From a virus: DNA of 64,000 nt. Of this stretch, positions 17,259 to 25,254 are shown one piece after another. The DNA lies in IMG/VR virus record IMGVR_UViG_3300021365_000004, positions 62,001-126,000 of that record. One strand, written 5' to 3'. The notes under the pieces were generated by a model, which was not told the origin of the DNA, made no database searches, and saw only the letters and a list, made by a program, of their open reading frames with translations. The number at the start of each line of letters is the position of its first letter. The stretch's first letter is position 1. The position numbers and the translations under genes are program-made.

Positions 17259-17893
17259 TCCTGTGTCACCGATACTGAACAACCAGTAGTTGTTTGACAA
17301 TTTTGTGTTAGTGTATATGATTTGTTTGTTGAACCTTCTTGTAAAAGATTTAGTGTTGTTGGATAACTTCCTTGTAATGTAATTTGTGCATTGTGACTTC
17401 CTGAGCCTTTCTGCATAATACTACTATCTGAACCTGTTGCACTTCCATAGAAATAAGTGTGTGCATAGTGTGAACCACTACCCGACTGATGTATTTCGTG
17501 GTCTACTGAATTTGAGTGAACGTCTATGTTATGTGTATGTGTTCCACTTTGGTATACATCTACTGTGTTACTGTTTCCCCATATGTGTCTACCATATGTT
17601 GCACCACCACTTTGTTCTACGTTTTCAGTATTGTTAGTCCCGTCTACATCACCACCCCAAGACTTTCCTGGCCCCCAGTAAGAGACCCAAGAAATAGAGT
17701 TTCCATTTCCTGTTTGCAATAGATTGAATGTGTTTCCACTATGTGCAAATGTAAACTTAATTTCATTATCATAACCTTTTTGTGTTATGTTAAGGTCTAC
17801 ATCTCCACTTGCAACCTGCTCAACATGGACATGATTTTCGTCTGCCCATGTCGGCAAGCTTATCAATAAAGTTAATAATAAAAATTTTTTCAT
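17255..17893 (-). CDS. Curlin-repeat (CsgA/CsgB-like) exported protein
   Basis: 212 residues: a signal peptide (MKKFLLLTLLISLPTWA) and then Asn/Gln/Gly/Ser-rich imperfect repeats. Units such as LNITQKGYDNEI, NLLQTGNGNSI and IMQKGSGSHNAQI fit the curlin consensus (polar-x-Q-x-G-x-x-N-x-x). His-rich repeats lie in the middle and a Cys pair near the end. Such repeats form cross-beta amyloid fibres after export by CsgG. It is one of two curlin-like substrates here and probably extracellular. It could instead be a decoration or adhesion fibre. Confidence 0.82.
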   Translation of the reverse strand: MKKFLLLTLLISLPTWADENHVHVEQVASGDVDLNITQKGYDNEIKFTFAHSGNTFNLLQTGNGNSISWVSYWGPGKSWGGDVDGTNNTENVEQSGGATYGRHIWGNSNTVDVYQSGTHTHNIDVHSNSVDHEIHQSGSGSHYAHTYFYGSATGSDSSIMQKGSGSHNAQITLQGSYPTTLNLLQEGSTNKSYTLTQNCQTTTGCSVSVTQE

Positions 17894-17912
17894 AATTCTT
17901 CAAATTCTCTTA

Positions 17913-18059
17913 TTAGAATAACCATTGAAATAATAAACATAAGATAACTCCCTCTGCAAATGCTATCCACAACATGTGGTAGTCATCCAATTGCAGAGCC
18001 TTCTGAAATCCAAATAATTGAGTTTCATGCCAGTCTCGGAATTTTTCTAATAGGTTCAT
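17913..18059 (-). CDS. One-helix membrane protein (48 aa)
   Basis: A 48-codon frame between the FecR and curlin-like genes: an amphipathic start MNLLEKFRDWHETQLFGFQ, then a hydrophobic helix WIAFAEGVILCLLFQWLF at the C-terminus. It starts 8 bp after the FecR stop. No homologue is recognised. The architecture (short soluble part, C-terminal helix) recalls holin-like or regulatory micro-proteins, without proof. Confidence 0.6.
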   Translation of the reverse strand: MNLLEKFRDWHETQLFGFQKALQLDDYHMLWIAFAEGVILCLLFQWLF

Positions 18060-18067
18060 AGATTCTC

Positions 18068-19195
18068 CTAGTTTGTTTGCGTGATGGTAATATTTAAAGA
18101 CGAACCATCACCCACCCTTATTGATGACTCTTTTTCGTCTGTTACGGTTCTAATACTTGCTTGTGCAAACATGGGAATCTTGATTGAAATAATTCCATTC
18201 ACTTCCCTGTAGAACCATATTTGACCAAGACCCTTATCTACAATTGTATTGTATTGAGTGTCTTTGTCAAACCCCGAGGTCGTTCCTTCTATTCGAACCG
18301 ACCCAAAAGCTGCACGTTCTCTATCGATACCAACCTTACGGTCAATCTCTAAGACAACGTCTAGTAAATCTTGCAAGAAATCGATATCTAATAAGTCTCT
18401 ATCGAGTTCTGTATATTCTAGTTCATCATCTTCGAAGTAATCTTCCTCTAAGTCGTTAAACTCTAGGAAGTCTACATCAAGAATGTTACTACTATCATTC
18501 TCTGAACTACTTTCTTCTGCAACTTGGTCTTGCACCTCTTCGGGTGGGGACACAATGAAGTAGTTGTCAATTAGACTGGGTGTAATCCCATTTACTACAA
18601 CTGGTTTTGTAGGTGAATCATCATAAGTCGAAACCATCGTTGTCTGATATGCTTCATTCATAGTCACCGAACCACCAGCATTACTTACTACAATTTCTCC
18701 CGAGGGCCCACCCCATTTATCGGGGAGCAGAATTATCAATGACCTTCCGATTTCATCAATACTAGTTGTGAAATCTGTGCCTCTAACTGTTATCTGTGCA
18801 GTAGGTGTAGTTATATTTATGTTCGCTTTGTTTATTTTACCACCAAAACCCGAAGCAAATCGAGCGGTGCCTTGTGCCATTCTTATGGCCATCTTGGACT
18901 TGGATGGGTCGGGGTCATAGTAAACCTCGTCTATCCAAACCTTGGAGTGTTCTGTTAAATCCAATTCCTCGTCTCCAAGGAACTGAATTTTCATTCTCCC
19001 ATTTTGTGTTTGTGCTGTATCATACATTAGCACTTCGGGTAGATATGACGCTGAGATGACGGTGTTCTCACCGTCCCTCTGCAACCCAGCGTATCCTGTT
19101 TGTTCTGTAATCTCACCTATTGGTTCACCTTGAAGTGAACCAATAAGTAAAAGATTAATCGTTAGAGTCTTGCTGAACGATGTCAATATCTGCAT
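18068..19195 (-). CDS. FecR-domain exported protein
   Basis: 375 residues with an N-terminal signal (LTINLLLIGSLQGEP). A FecR-like beta domain (about 80-200) contains MAQGTARFASGF, TPTAQITVRGTDF and a GGSVTMNEAYQTT end. A very acidic middle (about 225-290, many D/E with Ser) is followed by a C-terminal beta region. FecR-domain proteins in bacteria often stand beside CHASE2 cyclases and may relay periplasmic or cell-surface signals. It overlaps the curlin-like gene by 41 bp. Its partner is inferred to be the CHASE2 cyclase two genes downstream. Confidence 0.82.
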   Translation of the reverse strand: MQILTSFSKTLTINLLLIGSLQGEPIGEITEQTGYAGLQRDGENTVISASYLPEVLMYDTAQTQNGRMKIQFLGDEELDLTEHSKVWIDEVYYDPDPSKSKMAIRMAQGTARFASGFGGKINKANINITTPTAQITVRGTDFTTSIDEIGRSLIILLPDKWGGPSGEIVVSNAGGSVTMNEAYQTTMVSTYDDSPTKPVVVNGITPSLIDNYFIVSPPEEVQDQVAEESSSENDSSNILDVDFLEFNDLEEDYFEDDELEYTELDRDLLDIDFLQDLLDVVLEIDRKVGIDRERAAFGSVRIEGTTSGFDKDTQYNTIVDKGLGQIWFYREVNGIISIKIPMFAQASIRTVTDEKESSIRVGDGSSLNITITQTN

Positions 19196-19886
19196 TAGAA
19201 GTCACGAAAGTTACATCGATAATACCACTACATGATTGACCAGTTGGACAACCAGCATCTGAACCCGATTTCTGAATGATGTCTATATCATTACTTGAAC
19301 CAGTTAAGATTGCTGTGATTTTATTATCGGTTGCATCTGATTGATTGGTGTTAATGTCATTCGATGAACCTGTAACAGTCCAATTCCAAACAGCATTGTC
19401 ACTATCTATCTTAGTAGTGAATACGTTTGAGTCACCAGTAAGTGCTAAATCCCAGTTAAGATATTCTGCAGATGCATCATATCCGACATCAATATCGAAT
19501 GTGTTTGAATCACCTGTAACAGTTCCTAACATATTTAAGTTATCTGCACTACCAACATATCCTACGTTCCAGTCCATGACATTTGAATCACCAGTGAAGG
19601 TAAGGTTTATAGTTGCTGAGTCAGCAATCATAGGCCCGTATAGTTTGTTATTGTCTCCAAATTGGACAAGTGTAAACGTATTAGATGCACCAGTTAAAAC
19701 CATATCAGCAGATGTTCCCGAGAAATCATCTAGACCAACTTTGTTTCCATAACCTTTCTGTGTAAAATCTAATACTAAACCAGTACCGCTTTGATTCAAC
19801 CATATTTCATTGTCGTCTGCTCCAGCAAATGCTGTAGTAGAAAACCCTAATGTTAAACATAATGTAATGAATAATTTATTCTTCAT
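19155..19886 (-). CDS. Curlin-like repetitive exported protein
   Basis: 243 residues: a signal peptide ending TTAFAGADDNE, then repeats with the core TGxSN or TGDSN (for example LTGASNTFTL, VTGDSNTFDI, LTGSSNDIDI). N-terminal curlin-type units DFTQKGYGNKV and LVQFGDNNKL are present. One Cys pair is near the end (CPTGQSC). It resembles CsgA/CsgB-type amyloid substrates with longer spacing between turns. It lies directly downstream of CsgG, whose pore would export it. Confidence 0.8.
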   Translation of the reverse strand: MKNKLFITLCLTLGFSTTAFAGADDNEIWLNQSGTGLVLDFTQKGYGNKVGLDDFSGTSADMVLTGASNTFTLVQFGDNNKLYGPMIADSATINLTFTGDSNVMDWNVGYVGSADNLNMLGTVTGDSNTFDIDVGYDASAEYLNWDLALTGDSNVFTTKIDSDNAVWNWTVTGSSNDINTNQSDATDNKITAILTGSSNDIDIIQKSGSDAGCPTGQSCSGIIDVTFVTSNADIDIVQQDSND

Positions 19887-20784
19887 TTTGTTTATCCTCT
19901 ATTTGATGTAATTCGTTTCTCCCATGTGTTCCATGAGGATGACGATGTCCATCTTTAATTACCCAAAAACCTCTATCGTGTCCTTGGTATATTAGTTCTA
20001 AGACAGCAAGCTCAATTGCAGAACGAGTTGCTTTCGTAACTCCTTCATTCGCTGCTATACCGTCTTCCATTTCCACTAACTTCGTATCCATATCCACGAA
20101 GCGGAATACATCATAACCACCACCTGTACTTAAAATCGTCTTTGTAGTCTGTACATTGAGTAAAATTTCACCAGTTAAAGTTGATATTCCCCTCAACGAT
20201 ACTGTGACAACATCTCTACGATAGGAAACACTTGAACCAATACCTAAGTATCTTGCGCCTCGTCCACCACTTTCAATGTTTGTATCATAACCAATTATCC
20301 CACCGTCAAGTAGGATACCAGCAAACAAGAGAGGTTGAATGCCTGTTGGAGCATCCTCATTACCTTCCTGTCTTGCAAAGTCTTCTCTAGTAGAACGAAT
20401 GATTTGTCTCTCTCTTACAAGTGCGTCTAAACTTGTACGTTCCACTACTCTAAACCATTTACCTTTTCCAGCAGTCTTAAGTGCATCAATTAAAAATGAT
20501 TCTGCACCTTGTGTGACTGCAGTAGAGAATGATGCGATGTTATCCATTCTCTTCCTTTGTCCTGTCTTATCTAAGAACCCATACACTGCAACTACTGGCA
20601 TATTGTCAGCAGGTGGTAAGTCTGCAAGTTCTTGATACGTAGGTATATTTACTACTTCTGCCATTTCGACACATTCACCTACTCGTTCCATAACCAATGA
20701 TGTACAGGAATCCGTCATGCTTGGTATAGCAGCACACCCGCTGATGAGCAAGACCAGTAGTCCCACCATCCATAAATTCTTCAC
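19876..20784 (-). CDS. csgG: Curli secretion channel lipoprotein CsgG
   Basis: A 302-residue CsgG-family protein (E. coli CsgG is 277 including signal). Lipobox LISGCAA follows the signal peptide. Family patterns include VAVYGFLDKTGQR, KWFRVVERTSLDALVRERQ, LLFAGILLDGGIIGYDTN, RRDVVTVSLRGISTLTGEIL and the C-terminal FRFVDMDTKLVEME. CsgG forms a nonameric outer-membrane pore exporting curlin subunits. A His-rich tail (HRHPHGTHGR) is extra. It follows csgF with no gap and overlaps the curlin-like gene by 11 bp. Confidence 0.93.
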   Translation of the reverse strand: MKNLWMVGLLVLLISGCAAIPSMTDSCTSLVMERVGECVEMAEVVNIPTYQELADLPPADNMPVVAVYGFLDKTGQRKRMDNIASFSTAVTQGAESFLIDALKTAGKGKWFRVVERTSLDALVRERQIIRSTREDFARQEGNEDAPTGIQPLLFAGILLDGGIIGYDTNIESGGRGARYLGIGSSVSYRRDVVTVSLRGISTLTGEILLNVQTTKTILSTGGGYDVFRFVDMDTKLVEMEDGIAANEGVTKATRSAIELAVLELIYQGHDRGFWVIKDGHRHPHGTHGRNELHQIEDKQNEE

Positions 20785-21243
20785 TTAAAAGCTCCCAGTG
20801 CCTATTGGTATATCCAATGTTGTTGTCGTTCCATCACTTGACACAATAGTCAATCTGATAAATGACACACCATCTTCTCCAACCAACTGTTCATATGTAA
20901 CCGTATTACCTTCGATAGTGAAGACTCCATACATTGCAGCCTCACCGTTAGAGAACATATTCTCTACTAATTGTTTTGCAAGTTGAGCGTAAATTCTGCT
21001 CTCAACATTTCTTAAAAATTTTGCAAGAGTTGTATTCTGTGCTTCTCTATCTGCCTTTGCAATTGCATCTTCAATGTCTTGTCTTATCTTGTCACGTCTT
21101 GACTTTTCTTGATTTTCAATGGTAAGATAATGAGCTGATTGTCCTATCCCATTAAAACTAGGACTCTTAAATCCAAATACAATTTCATCTGCATTTGCAG
21201 ACATACACATCATCATTAAAATTATACTACTTACTATTCTCAT
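20785..21243 (-). CDS. csgF: Curli assembly factor CsgF
   Basis: A 152-residue CsgF. A signal peptide (MMMCMSANA) is followed directly by EIVFGFKSPSFNGIGQS, the conserved N-terminal segment that inserts into the CsgG pore. A helical middle and a C-terminal beta part (LTIVSSDGTTTTLDIPIG) complete it. It caps the CsgG channel and links it to the curlin nucleator. The gene order csgF-csgG resembles bacterial csg operons. It is the first clear secretion gene of the late operon. Confidence 0.92.
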   Translation of the reverse strand: MRIVSSIILMMMCMSANADEIVFGFKSPSFNGIGQSAHYLTIENQEKSRRDKIRQDIEDAIAKADREAQNTTLAKFLRNVESRIYAQLAKQLVENMFSNGEAAMYGVFTIEGNTVTYEQLVGEDGVSFIRLTIVSSDGTTTTLDIPIGTGSF

Positions 21244-21496
21244 TTTTAGCTGCCTCTTTCTTAGCGTTCTCTTTATATTCGAGAACTACGTCTACCTTTT
21301 GTTGGAGACGAATCAAATCTTGGTCTAACATTCTTACTTGGTCGATGACTTTGATTAACGCAAAGTGTTGTTTTTCAATCTCGGGTTCTAGCTTCTCGCC
21401 TACAAACCACCAAATATAATAGATGAAGTAACCTAAACCAACTGCCATGACAATTGGAAAACCATAATCACTTATTACTGCTACAATACTTTCCAT
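21227..21496 (-). CDS. Membrane-anchored coiled-coil protein (89 aa)
   Basis: Begins MESIVAVISDYGFPIVMA: one N-terminal membrane helix (about 10-30), then a long charged helix (about 35-89, KVIDQVRMLDQDLIRLQQKV) likely to form a coiled coil. The N-terminal layout resembles short phage holin-like or spanin-like anchors, but there is no firm match. The ATG shares its A with the upstream stop (TAATG), and its end overlaps csgF by 17 bp. Confidence 0.72.
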   Translation of the reverse strand: MESIVAVISDYGFPIVMAVGLGYFIYYIWWFVGEKLEPEIEKQHFALIKVIDQVRMLDQDLIRLQQKVDVVLEYKENAKKEAAKNENSK

Positions 21497-21603
21497 TAGA
21501 TGAACAATAACCCTAACAGAAATCCTACGTTGAGACCTAATGAACACATAAGAACAAAGTCCCTAGTGAATTTGTATTCAACCATTACTATTTCATTTAT
21601 CAT
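21496..21603 (-). CDS. Micro-membrane protein (35 aa)
   Basis: A 35-codon frame joined to both neighbours by TAATG overlaps. The second half is a hydrophobic helix (LMCSLGLNVGFLLGLLFI). No homologue is recognised. The double stop-start fusion is strong evidence of translation in this compact genome. Confidence 0.6.
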   Translation of the reverse strand: MINEIVMVEYKFTRDFVLMCSLGLNVGFLLGLLFI

Positions 21604-21899
21604 TAGTCACGTCTCACATCTAGTTTTCCATCTTCAATAAAATTTTCTGCACGTGCTACACGTTCTATATCGGGACGGAGTTCCAATGCAGCGGAAACTA
21701 ACATGTCAATCTTAATCATTTCATTTGACATGGTTCTTGCACGGTTCTCCAGTGAGTTGCAAAACATTGTTAACGTCTTAATGTCGTCAACTACGCCTTC
21801 TAAAATTTGTTTGATGACTATGAAGATAAAAAATCCCATCACAAGGCTCCCTGCAATCGGGGCTCCCACTTCACCTATCAAAACAAATATATCATTCAT
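21603..21899 (-). CDS. Membrane-anchored helical protein (98 aa)
   Basis: Begins MNDIFVLIGEVGAPIAGSLVMG: an N-terminal membrane helix, then a long helical cytoplasmic or periplasmic part. It resembles the 89-aa gene two downstream in layout (anchor plus coiled coil), which suggests duplication and divergence. The ATG at 21899 is exactly 5 bp after AATAAATA, so it is the probable first cistron of the late curli operon. An upstream in-frame ATG at 21935 would sit inside the terminator region and is rejected. Confidence 0.72.
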   Translation of the reverse strand: MNDIFVLIGEVGAPIAGSLVMGFFIFIVIKQILEGVVDDIKTLTMFCNSLENRARTMSNEMIKIDMLVSAALELRPDIERVARAENFIEDGKLDVRRD

Positions 21900-21904
21900 G
21901 CAAT

Positions 21905-21912
21905 TATTTATT
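21905..21912 (-). promoter_or_regulatory. Late-type promoter of the curli/cyclase operon
   Basis: AATAAATA (one mismatch to TATAAATA), 5 bp before the ATG and 22 bp downstream of a terminator. From here to hsp20 no other clear promoter or terminator is seen, implying a single late transcript of about 7 kb. Confidence 0.55.
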
Positions 21913-21933
21913 CTTTTAGGTTTCTTATACGCC

Positions 21934-21960
21934 AAAAAAAAGAGACTCTTTCGAGTCTCT
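21934..21960 (-). terminator. Intrinsic terminator upstream of the curli operon
   Basis: A perfect 8 bp stem AGAGACTC/GAGTCTCT with a GAAA loop on the minus strand, followed by an uninterrupted U tract (A run at 21934-21941 on plus). It ends the transcript of the 82-aa SAP-like gene. Confidence 0.92.
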
Positions 21961-21980
21961 TCTTAAGACATCGTAAAGAG

Positions 21981-22229
21981 TTATTTCAATTGTTCACGAA
22001 TTTCGTTGATGACTGCAGCCTTTGCGCCAGATTTTTTAACCTTAAGGTTTTTCTTTTCTGCAAGTTCTACCAATTGATTCTTAGTTAATTTTTTTAACTC
22101 TGAAACCGTTGGTGCCTTTGGCTTAGATGGTGTAGTCTTCTTAGATACTGAAGATTTTTTCTTCTTACCTTTGACAACGAAAAACACGAATGCAACAGCT
22201 AGTATTGCTACTATTACTATTCCGTCCAT
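21981..22229 (-). CDS. Membrane-anchored SAP/HeH-like protein (82 aa)
   Basis: An N-terminal hydrophobic helix (IVIVAILAVAFVFFVV), then a Lys/Ser/Pro linker. The C-terminal 35 residues (VSELKKLTKNQLVELAEKK...) resemble the SAP or Rho-N/HeH helix-turn-helix fold that binds nucleic acid. A membrane-tethered DNA-binding protein would fit genome localisation at the membrane, but this is inference. AGGAG precedes the ATG; a strong terminator follows. Confidence 0.7.
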   Translation of the reverse strand: MDGIVIVAILAVAFVFFVVKGKKKKSSVSKKTTPSKPKAPTVSELKKLTKNQLVELAEKKNLKVKKSGAKAAVINEIREQLK

Positions 22230-22248
22230 AATGTTCTCCTAAATTAAA

Positions 22249-22443
22249 TTACTTATCAAGTAATGGGTTCTTGTCTTTTGCTTTACCTATTGCTAGAGCA
22301 CAGACTTCTATGTATTTATAGCACTTCGCCCAAATAGCATCGTCTTTTGGTGTGTCCGTCATCATTACAATGACTGAACATATAGAAATAATCGCTGGTA
22401 TTGCTGACATGAATGCCCAAATACTACTTATAAAATCCCACAT
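22249..22443 (-). CDS. Small hydrophobic membrane protein (64 aa)
   Basis: MWDFISSIWAFMSAIPAII followed by a second hydrophobic stretch to about residue 30, then a Cys-containing helical tail. A holin-like size and layout is noted, but without a diagnostic motif. GGAG precedes the ATG; a GATAAATA late box lies 30 bp upstream. Confidence 0.65.
   Translation of the reverse strand: MWDFISSIWAFMSAIPAIISICSVIVMMTDTPKDDAIWAKCYKYIEVCALAIGKAKDKNPLLDK
22313..22320 (-). promoter_or_regulatory. Perfect late promoter motif inside the 64-aa gene
   Basis: TATAAATA on the minus strand, about 85 bp before the start of the SAP-like gene. It may be a second late start for that gene, or chance in an AT-rich coding region (Tyr-Lys-Tyr codons). 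Confidence 0.35.
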
Positions 22444-22472
22444 ATGTTTTCTCCGTTAGTTATTAACAGAGG

Positions 22473-22480
22473 TATTTATC
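22473..22480 (-). promoter_or_regulatory. Late-type promoter GATAAATA before the 64-aa gene
   Basis: It lies just past the regA stop; the leader is about 24 nt and carries a GGAG ribosome site. Confidence 0.5.
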
Positions 22481-22890
22481 TATTTAGACCCACCAATAGA
22501 GTATTTTGTGGTCAATTTCCAGTTAGATTTCTCTTTGTATGGAATAATTTTGATTTGGGAAAGGGGTGCAGATGGTTCTACTATCTTAGAAGGGTCAACC
22601 AAAGTAACGAGTTTCCATTGTTCTAGAAGCTTACAGATAGTATTTCTTCTACCAATATCAGACTCATCTATGTTTGTAGGTTTACCATCGAGTTTGAATA
22701 ACTCTTTGAAGTGAGTGATGTAGTAATGACCACGCTTGTGTAAGATATGACAAGATTGGAATAGTTCCTGTTCTCTTCTAGACGCAACACCTATGCGTGA
22801 TAGTGTTTCCCTTATCTTTAGGAAATCATCTTTCTCGGGGAAGGTTACTTCGACTAATTCTGAAACTATTTTTTCTTGTGCATCATCCAT
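22480..22890 (-). CDS. regA: RegA translational repressor
   Basis: 136 residues closely resembling T4 RegA: FLKIRETLSRIGVA, LFQSCHILHKRGHYYITHFKELF, DIGRRNTICKLLEQW and a final WKLTTKYSIG. RegA binds initiator regions of early phage mRNAs (gp44, gp45 and others) and blocks translation. It sits just downstream of gp45, gp44 and gp62, as in T4. The chosen ATG overlaps the gp62 stop by 8 bp; a GTG at 22902 is the longer option. Confidence 0.95.
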   Translation of the reverse strand: MDDAQEKIVSELVEVTFPEKDDFLKIRETLSRIGVASRREQELFQSCHILHKRGHYYITHFKELFKLDGKPTNIDESDIGRRNTICKLLEQWKLVTLVDPSKIVEPSAPLSQIKIIPYKEKSNWKLTTKYSIGGSK

Positions 22891-23275
22891 TGTTATTACC
22901 ACCAGTATTCATTCTGTTCTTCAACTCACGTAATTCTTTATCAGATAAGAGAGTATACAATTCTTTTGCTTCTCTTGTTGACATCTGATAATATTCTTTT
23001 ACGACATCGAGTTTTTTACTAACATATGGTTTAGACCACTTAGAAAATCTTTGTCGTTTTCGTAAAGTATTTAGGAAAAACACATACTGAAGACGGTTGT
23101 CTAGACCGTGGCGACAATTCATTTCGTTAGTAAAGAAAACAGAATCTTGGTGGTAAGACAAAGATTTGTTTATGAGGAATGGTTGATATGCTTTCTCTTC
23201 GATATCATCAACCATGATATCAGTTTTATCGGAAGAGACCGATTTAACAAAATCGAATGGATTACGTTTCGACAC
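22883..23275 (-). CDS. 62: Clamp-loader small subunit gp62
   Basis: 130 residues. The motif AYQPFLINKSLSYHQD, then NEMNCRHGLDNRLQY and RKRQRFSKWSKP, matches T4-like gp62. With gp44 it forms the 4:1 clamp loader. It is shorter than T4 gp62 (187). It overlaps regA. Confidence 0.92.
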   Translation of the reverse strand: MSKRNPFDFVKSVSSDKTDIMVDDIEEKAYQPFLINKSLSYHQDSVFFTNEMNCRHGLDNRLQYVFFLNTLRKRQRFSKWSKPYVSKKLDVVKEYYQMSTREAKELYTLLSDKELRELKNRMNTGGNNNG

Positions 23276-23276
23276 T

Positions 23277-23537
23277 TTAAGTGTTTCTTATGTAAGAGTC
23301 GAGTAGTGCTTGACCAGTAAGAGCTTCACCAAAGTAAATAATCTCACCGCTTGACTTTATTGTTCTTTGTACGACACCGTTGTTGTATTCAACGTCCAGT
23401 ACTGAACCATCATTACGTCTAGTGTCGTACCACATTGAAGTGAATGAATGTGCATGGATGGATTTAACACCACTAGCCCATTCTTCAGCTTCTAGTAATA
23501 GTCTTTGTCGTTCTACTCTCTCGTTATGTTCTGTCAT
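23277..23537 (-). CDS. Hypothetical protein inserted between gp44 and gp62 (86 aa)
   Basis: Begins MTEHNERVERQRLLLEAEEW and has a central beta-like stretch with a SMWYDTRRNDGSVLDV segment. No motif is recognised. It overlaps the gp44 stop by 4 bp and ends 1 bp before gp62, so it is co-translated with the clamp loader and may accompany it. Confidence 0.68.
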   Translation of the reverse strand: MTEHNERVERQRLLLEAEEWASGVKSIHAHSFTSMWYDTRRNDGSVLDVEYNNGVVQRTIKSSGEIIYFGEALTGQALLDSYIRNT

Positions 23538-24472
23538 TTGAACTTACATTCTCCCATGATTTCAGTTAGACAAGCAACAAAGTTTATCTCTGAATCCATT
23601 GCAAATGCAGACTTGTATTGATAGTCTGCAATAATTAACACACACGCTGGAATTGATTGGGGCTCCAATTGTAATTCTAACGCATTGAAAACTTTTCTGA
23701 ATAATGTATTAAAGTCATTATCTGAATTAGTACCAACCCATTTTCTCATGGCTGACCAATTCTTTTCTTTGATGTTATTAATCAAGGGGGTTAACTTCTC
23801 TTCGGAGAGAGTTGAAATTAACCCACTATCAATAACACCACTTGCACCGTATCGTTGAATCTCATTGAGGACTCTTCGAAAATCGGGGAAGAATTTCATG
23901 ATGAGTTCTGCAAGAACTCTTTCATCGGCCTCAATGTTTTCTTGTACACATATTCGTATACATCTATCCAACATCTGCTGTGCAAGTTGTGGTTTTAGTT
24001 TTGGTGTAATACCAAAATCGATAACTGTAGTTCTAGAATGTAATGGTGGAATAATCCTATTCTTGTAATTACATGTAAAGATAAATCTACAGTTGGACGA
24101 GAACTCTTCTATAAAGTTTCTCAAAGCTGGTTGAACTGAGTCTGCAGAAATGTAATCTGCTTCGTCTAGGATTACGACCTTTGCACCACCCGATAATGAA
24201 ACCGAAGATGCAAAGTTCTTAATCTTTGTTCTGAGTGTGTCAATCAAACGTCCTTCATCGGAACCATTGATTACTATAAAGTCTGCACCGAGTTCGTTAC
24301 ACAATGCTTTTGCAACTGTCGTTTTACCGACACCTGCTGACCCACACAATAATAGATTAGGTACTTCTCCATTCTTGACAAATTCCTTAAAGGTATCTTT
24401 AAGTTCCTTTGGCAGTATCGTCTCTTCAATTGTTTGTGGACGATACTTTTCTACATAGAGAAACTCATTCAT
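23534..24472 (-). CDS. 44: Clamp-loader large subunit gp44 (AAA+)
   Basis: A 312-residue sliding-clamp loader ATPase. It begins MNEFLYVEKYRPQTIEE. Walker A is CGSAGVGKTT at about 46-55, Walker B VVILDEADY at about 102, and FTCNYKNRIIPPLHSRT provides sensor 1 and the arginine-finger SRC-like region. The ATG at 24472 matches the family N-terminus; the frame extends 14 codons further but that part lies in the leader. Confidence 0.95.
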   Translation of the reverse strand: MNEFLYVEKYRPQTIEETILPKELKDTFKEFVKNGEVPNLLLCGSAGVGKTTVAKALCNELGADFIVINGSDEGRLIDTLRTKIKNFASSVSLSGGAKVVILDEADYISADSVQPALRNFIEEFSSNCRFIFTCNYKNRIIPPLHSRTTVIDFGITPKLKPQLAQQMLDRCIRICVQENIEADERVLAELIMKFFPDFRRVLNEIQRYGASGVIDSGLISTLSEEKLTPLINNIKEKNWSAMRKWVGTNSDNDFNTLFRKVFNALELQLEPQSIPACVLIIADYQYKSAFAMDSEINFVACLTEIMGECKFK

Positions 24473-24583
24473 AAGAACAAACCCCCCACCGAGTTTGCAG
24501 TGCAGTCCACCCAATGATGAGTGAGGACTACTCCCGCGTATATTGCAGAGACTGGCACAATATTCACACTACTATTATATAGG
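24473..24583 (-). promoter_or_regulatory. gp44 leader, possible RegA target
   Basis: A 111 bp gap between gp45 and gp44. It holds a TATAAT box directly after the gp45 stop with no good -35, and a G-rich run just before the ATG instead of a clear ribosome site. In T4 the gp44 initiator is the classic RegA operator, so regulation here is expected from knowledge rather than seen. Confidence 0.35.
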
Positions 24584-25252
24584 TTATACATTGTATTTGC
24601 TATCTGGCTCCAGTGCAATAAAATACTCTAAGTCTACATCTGCATTATTGAAATGAGATATACCTTTTGATGATACTTGAACATCATAGTTACCATCTAG
24701 AATCTTAAGATTTTCCATCTTGAAATTCATTTCATAAGAAGTTCCATCTGCTTCAGCTTCTACGATTCTTGAGAATGTATTTGAAGTAGGACTCTTCTTA
24801 TCTGTGACAATCAATGTCACTGTGATACCATCTGATTTGAGAATCAAATCATTAACACCTAGGACAGCTGCAGCTTTCTTAAGGTCGGTCAATAGAGTTG
24901 ACGTTACTTTGAAAGTAATCTCTGCCTCTGGCATGGTTATCATTTTTTCGGGTGCAGTTACCATTCCTTCAGCTGCATAGAAATATGACAATGAGGAATT
25001 GTTATCTGCCACAGACAATGATGAATCATTGAATTGGAAGTCGGGGTCGTCCATTAAAGACGTTGCACCTAAGAACTCTGGCAAGTTGTATATACTGAAG
25101 TCTTGAGGAAAGTCCTCAGCCACAGTTGCAACTGCAAGAATGTTTTTCATATTGGAAATAGTTTCCAGTTTATTGCCTGTTTTGACTCGAATGCCCGAGT
25201 TGATTGTAGAGAAGTTCTTTAGAACATCCTTCGTATCATTACTAATTTTCAT
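24584..25252 (-). CDS. 45: Sliding clamp gp45
   Basis: A 222-residue processivity clamp. It begins MKISNDTKDVLKNFSTINSGI, very like T4 gp45, and ends with an acidic EPDSKYNV tail. Besides replication, gp45 activates late transcription by contacting gp55, which is also encoded here. The ATG at 25252 is preceded by an in-frame GTG at 25255; the family N-terminus favours the ATG. Confidence 0.95.
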   Translation of the reverse strand: MKISNDTKDVLKNFSTINSGIRVKTGNKLETISNMKNILAVATVAEDFPQDFSIYNLPEFLGATSLMDDPDFQFNDSSLSVADNNSSLSYFYAAEGMVTAPEKMITMPEAEITFKVTSTLLTDLKKAAAVLGVNDLILKSDGITVTLIVTDKKSPTSNTFSRIVEAEADGTSYEMNFKMENLKILDGNYDVQVSSKGISHFNNADVDLEYFIALEPDSKYNV

Positions 25253-25254
25253 CA

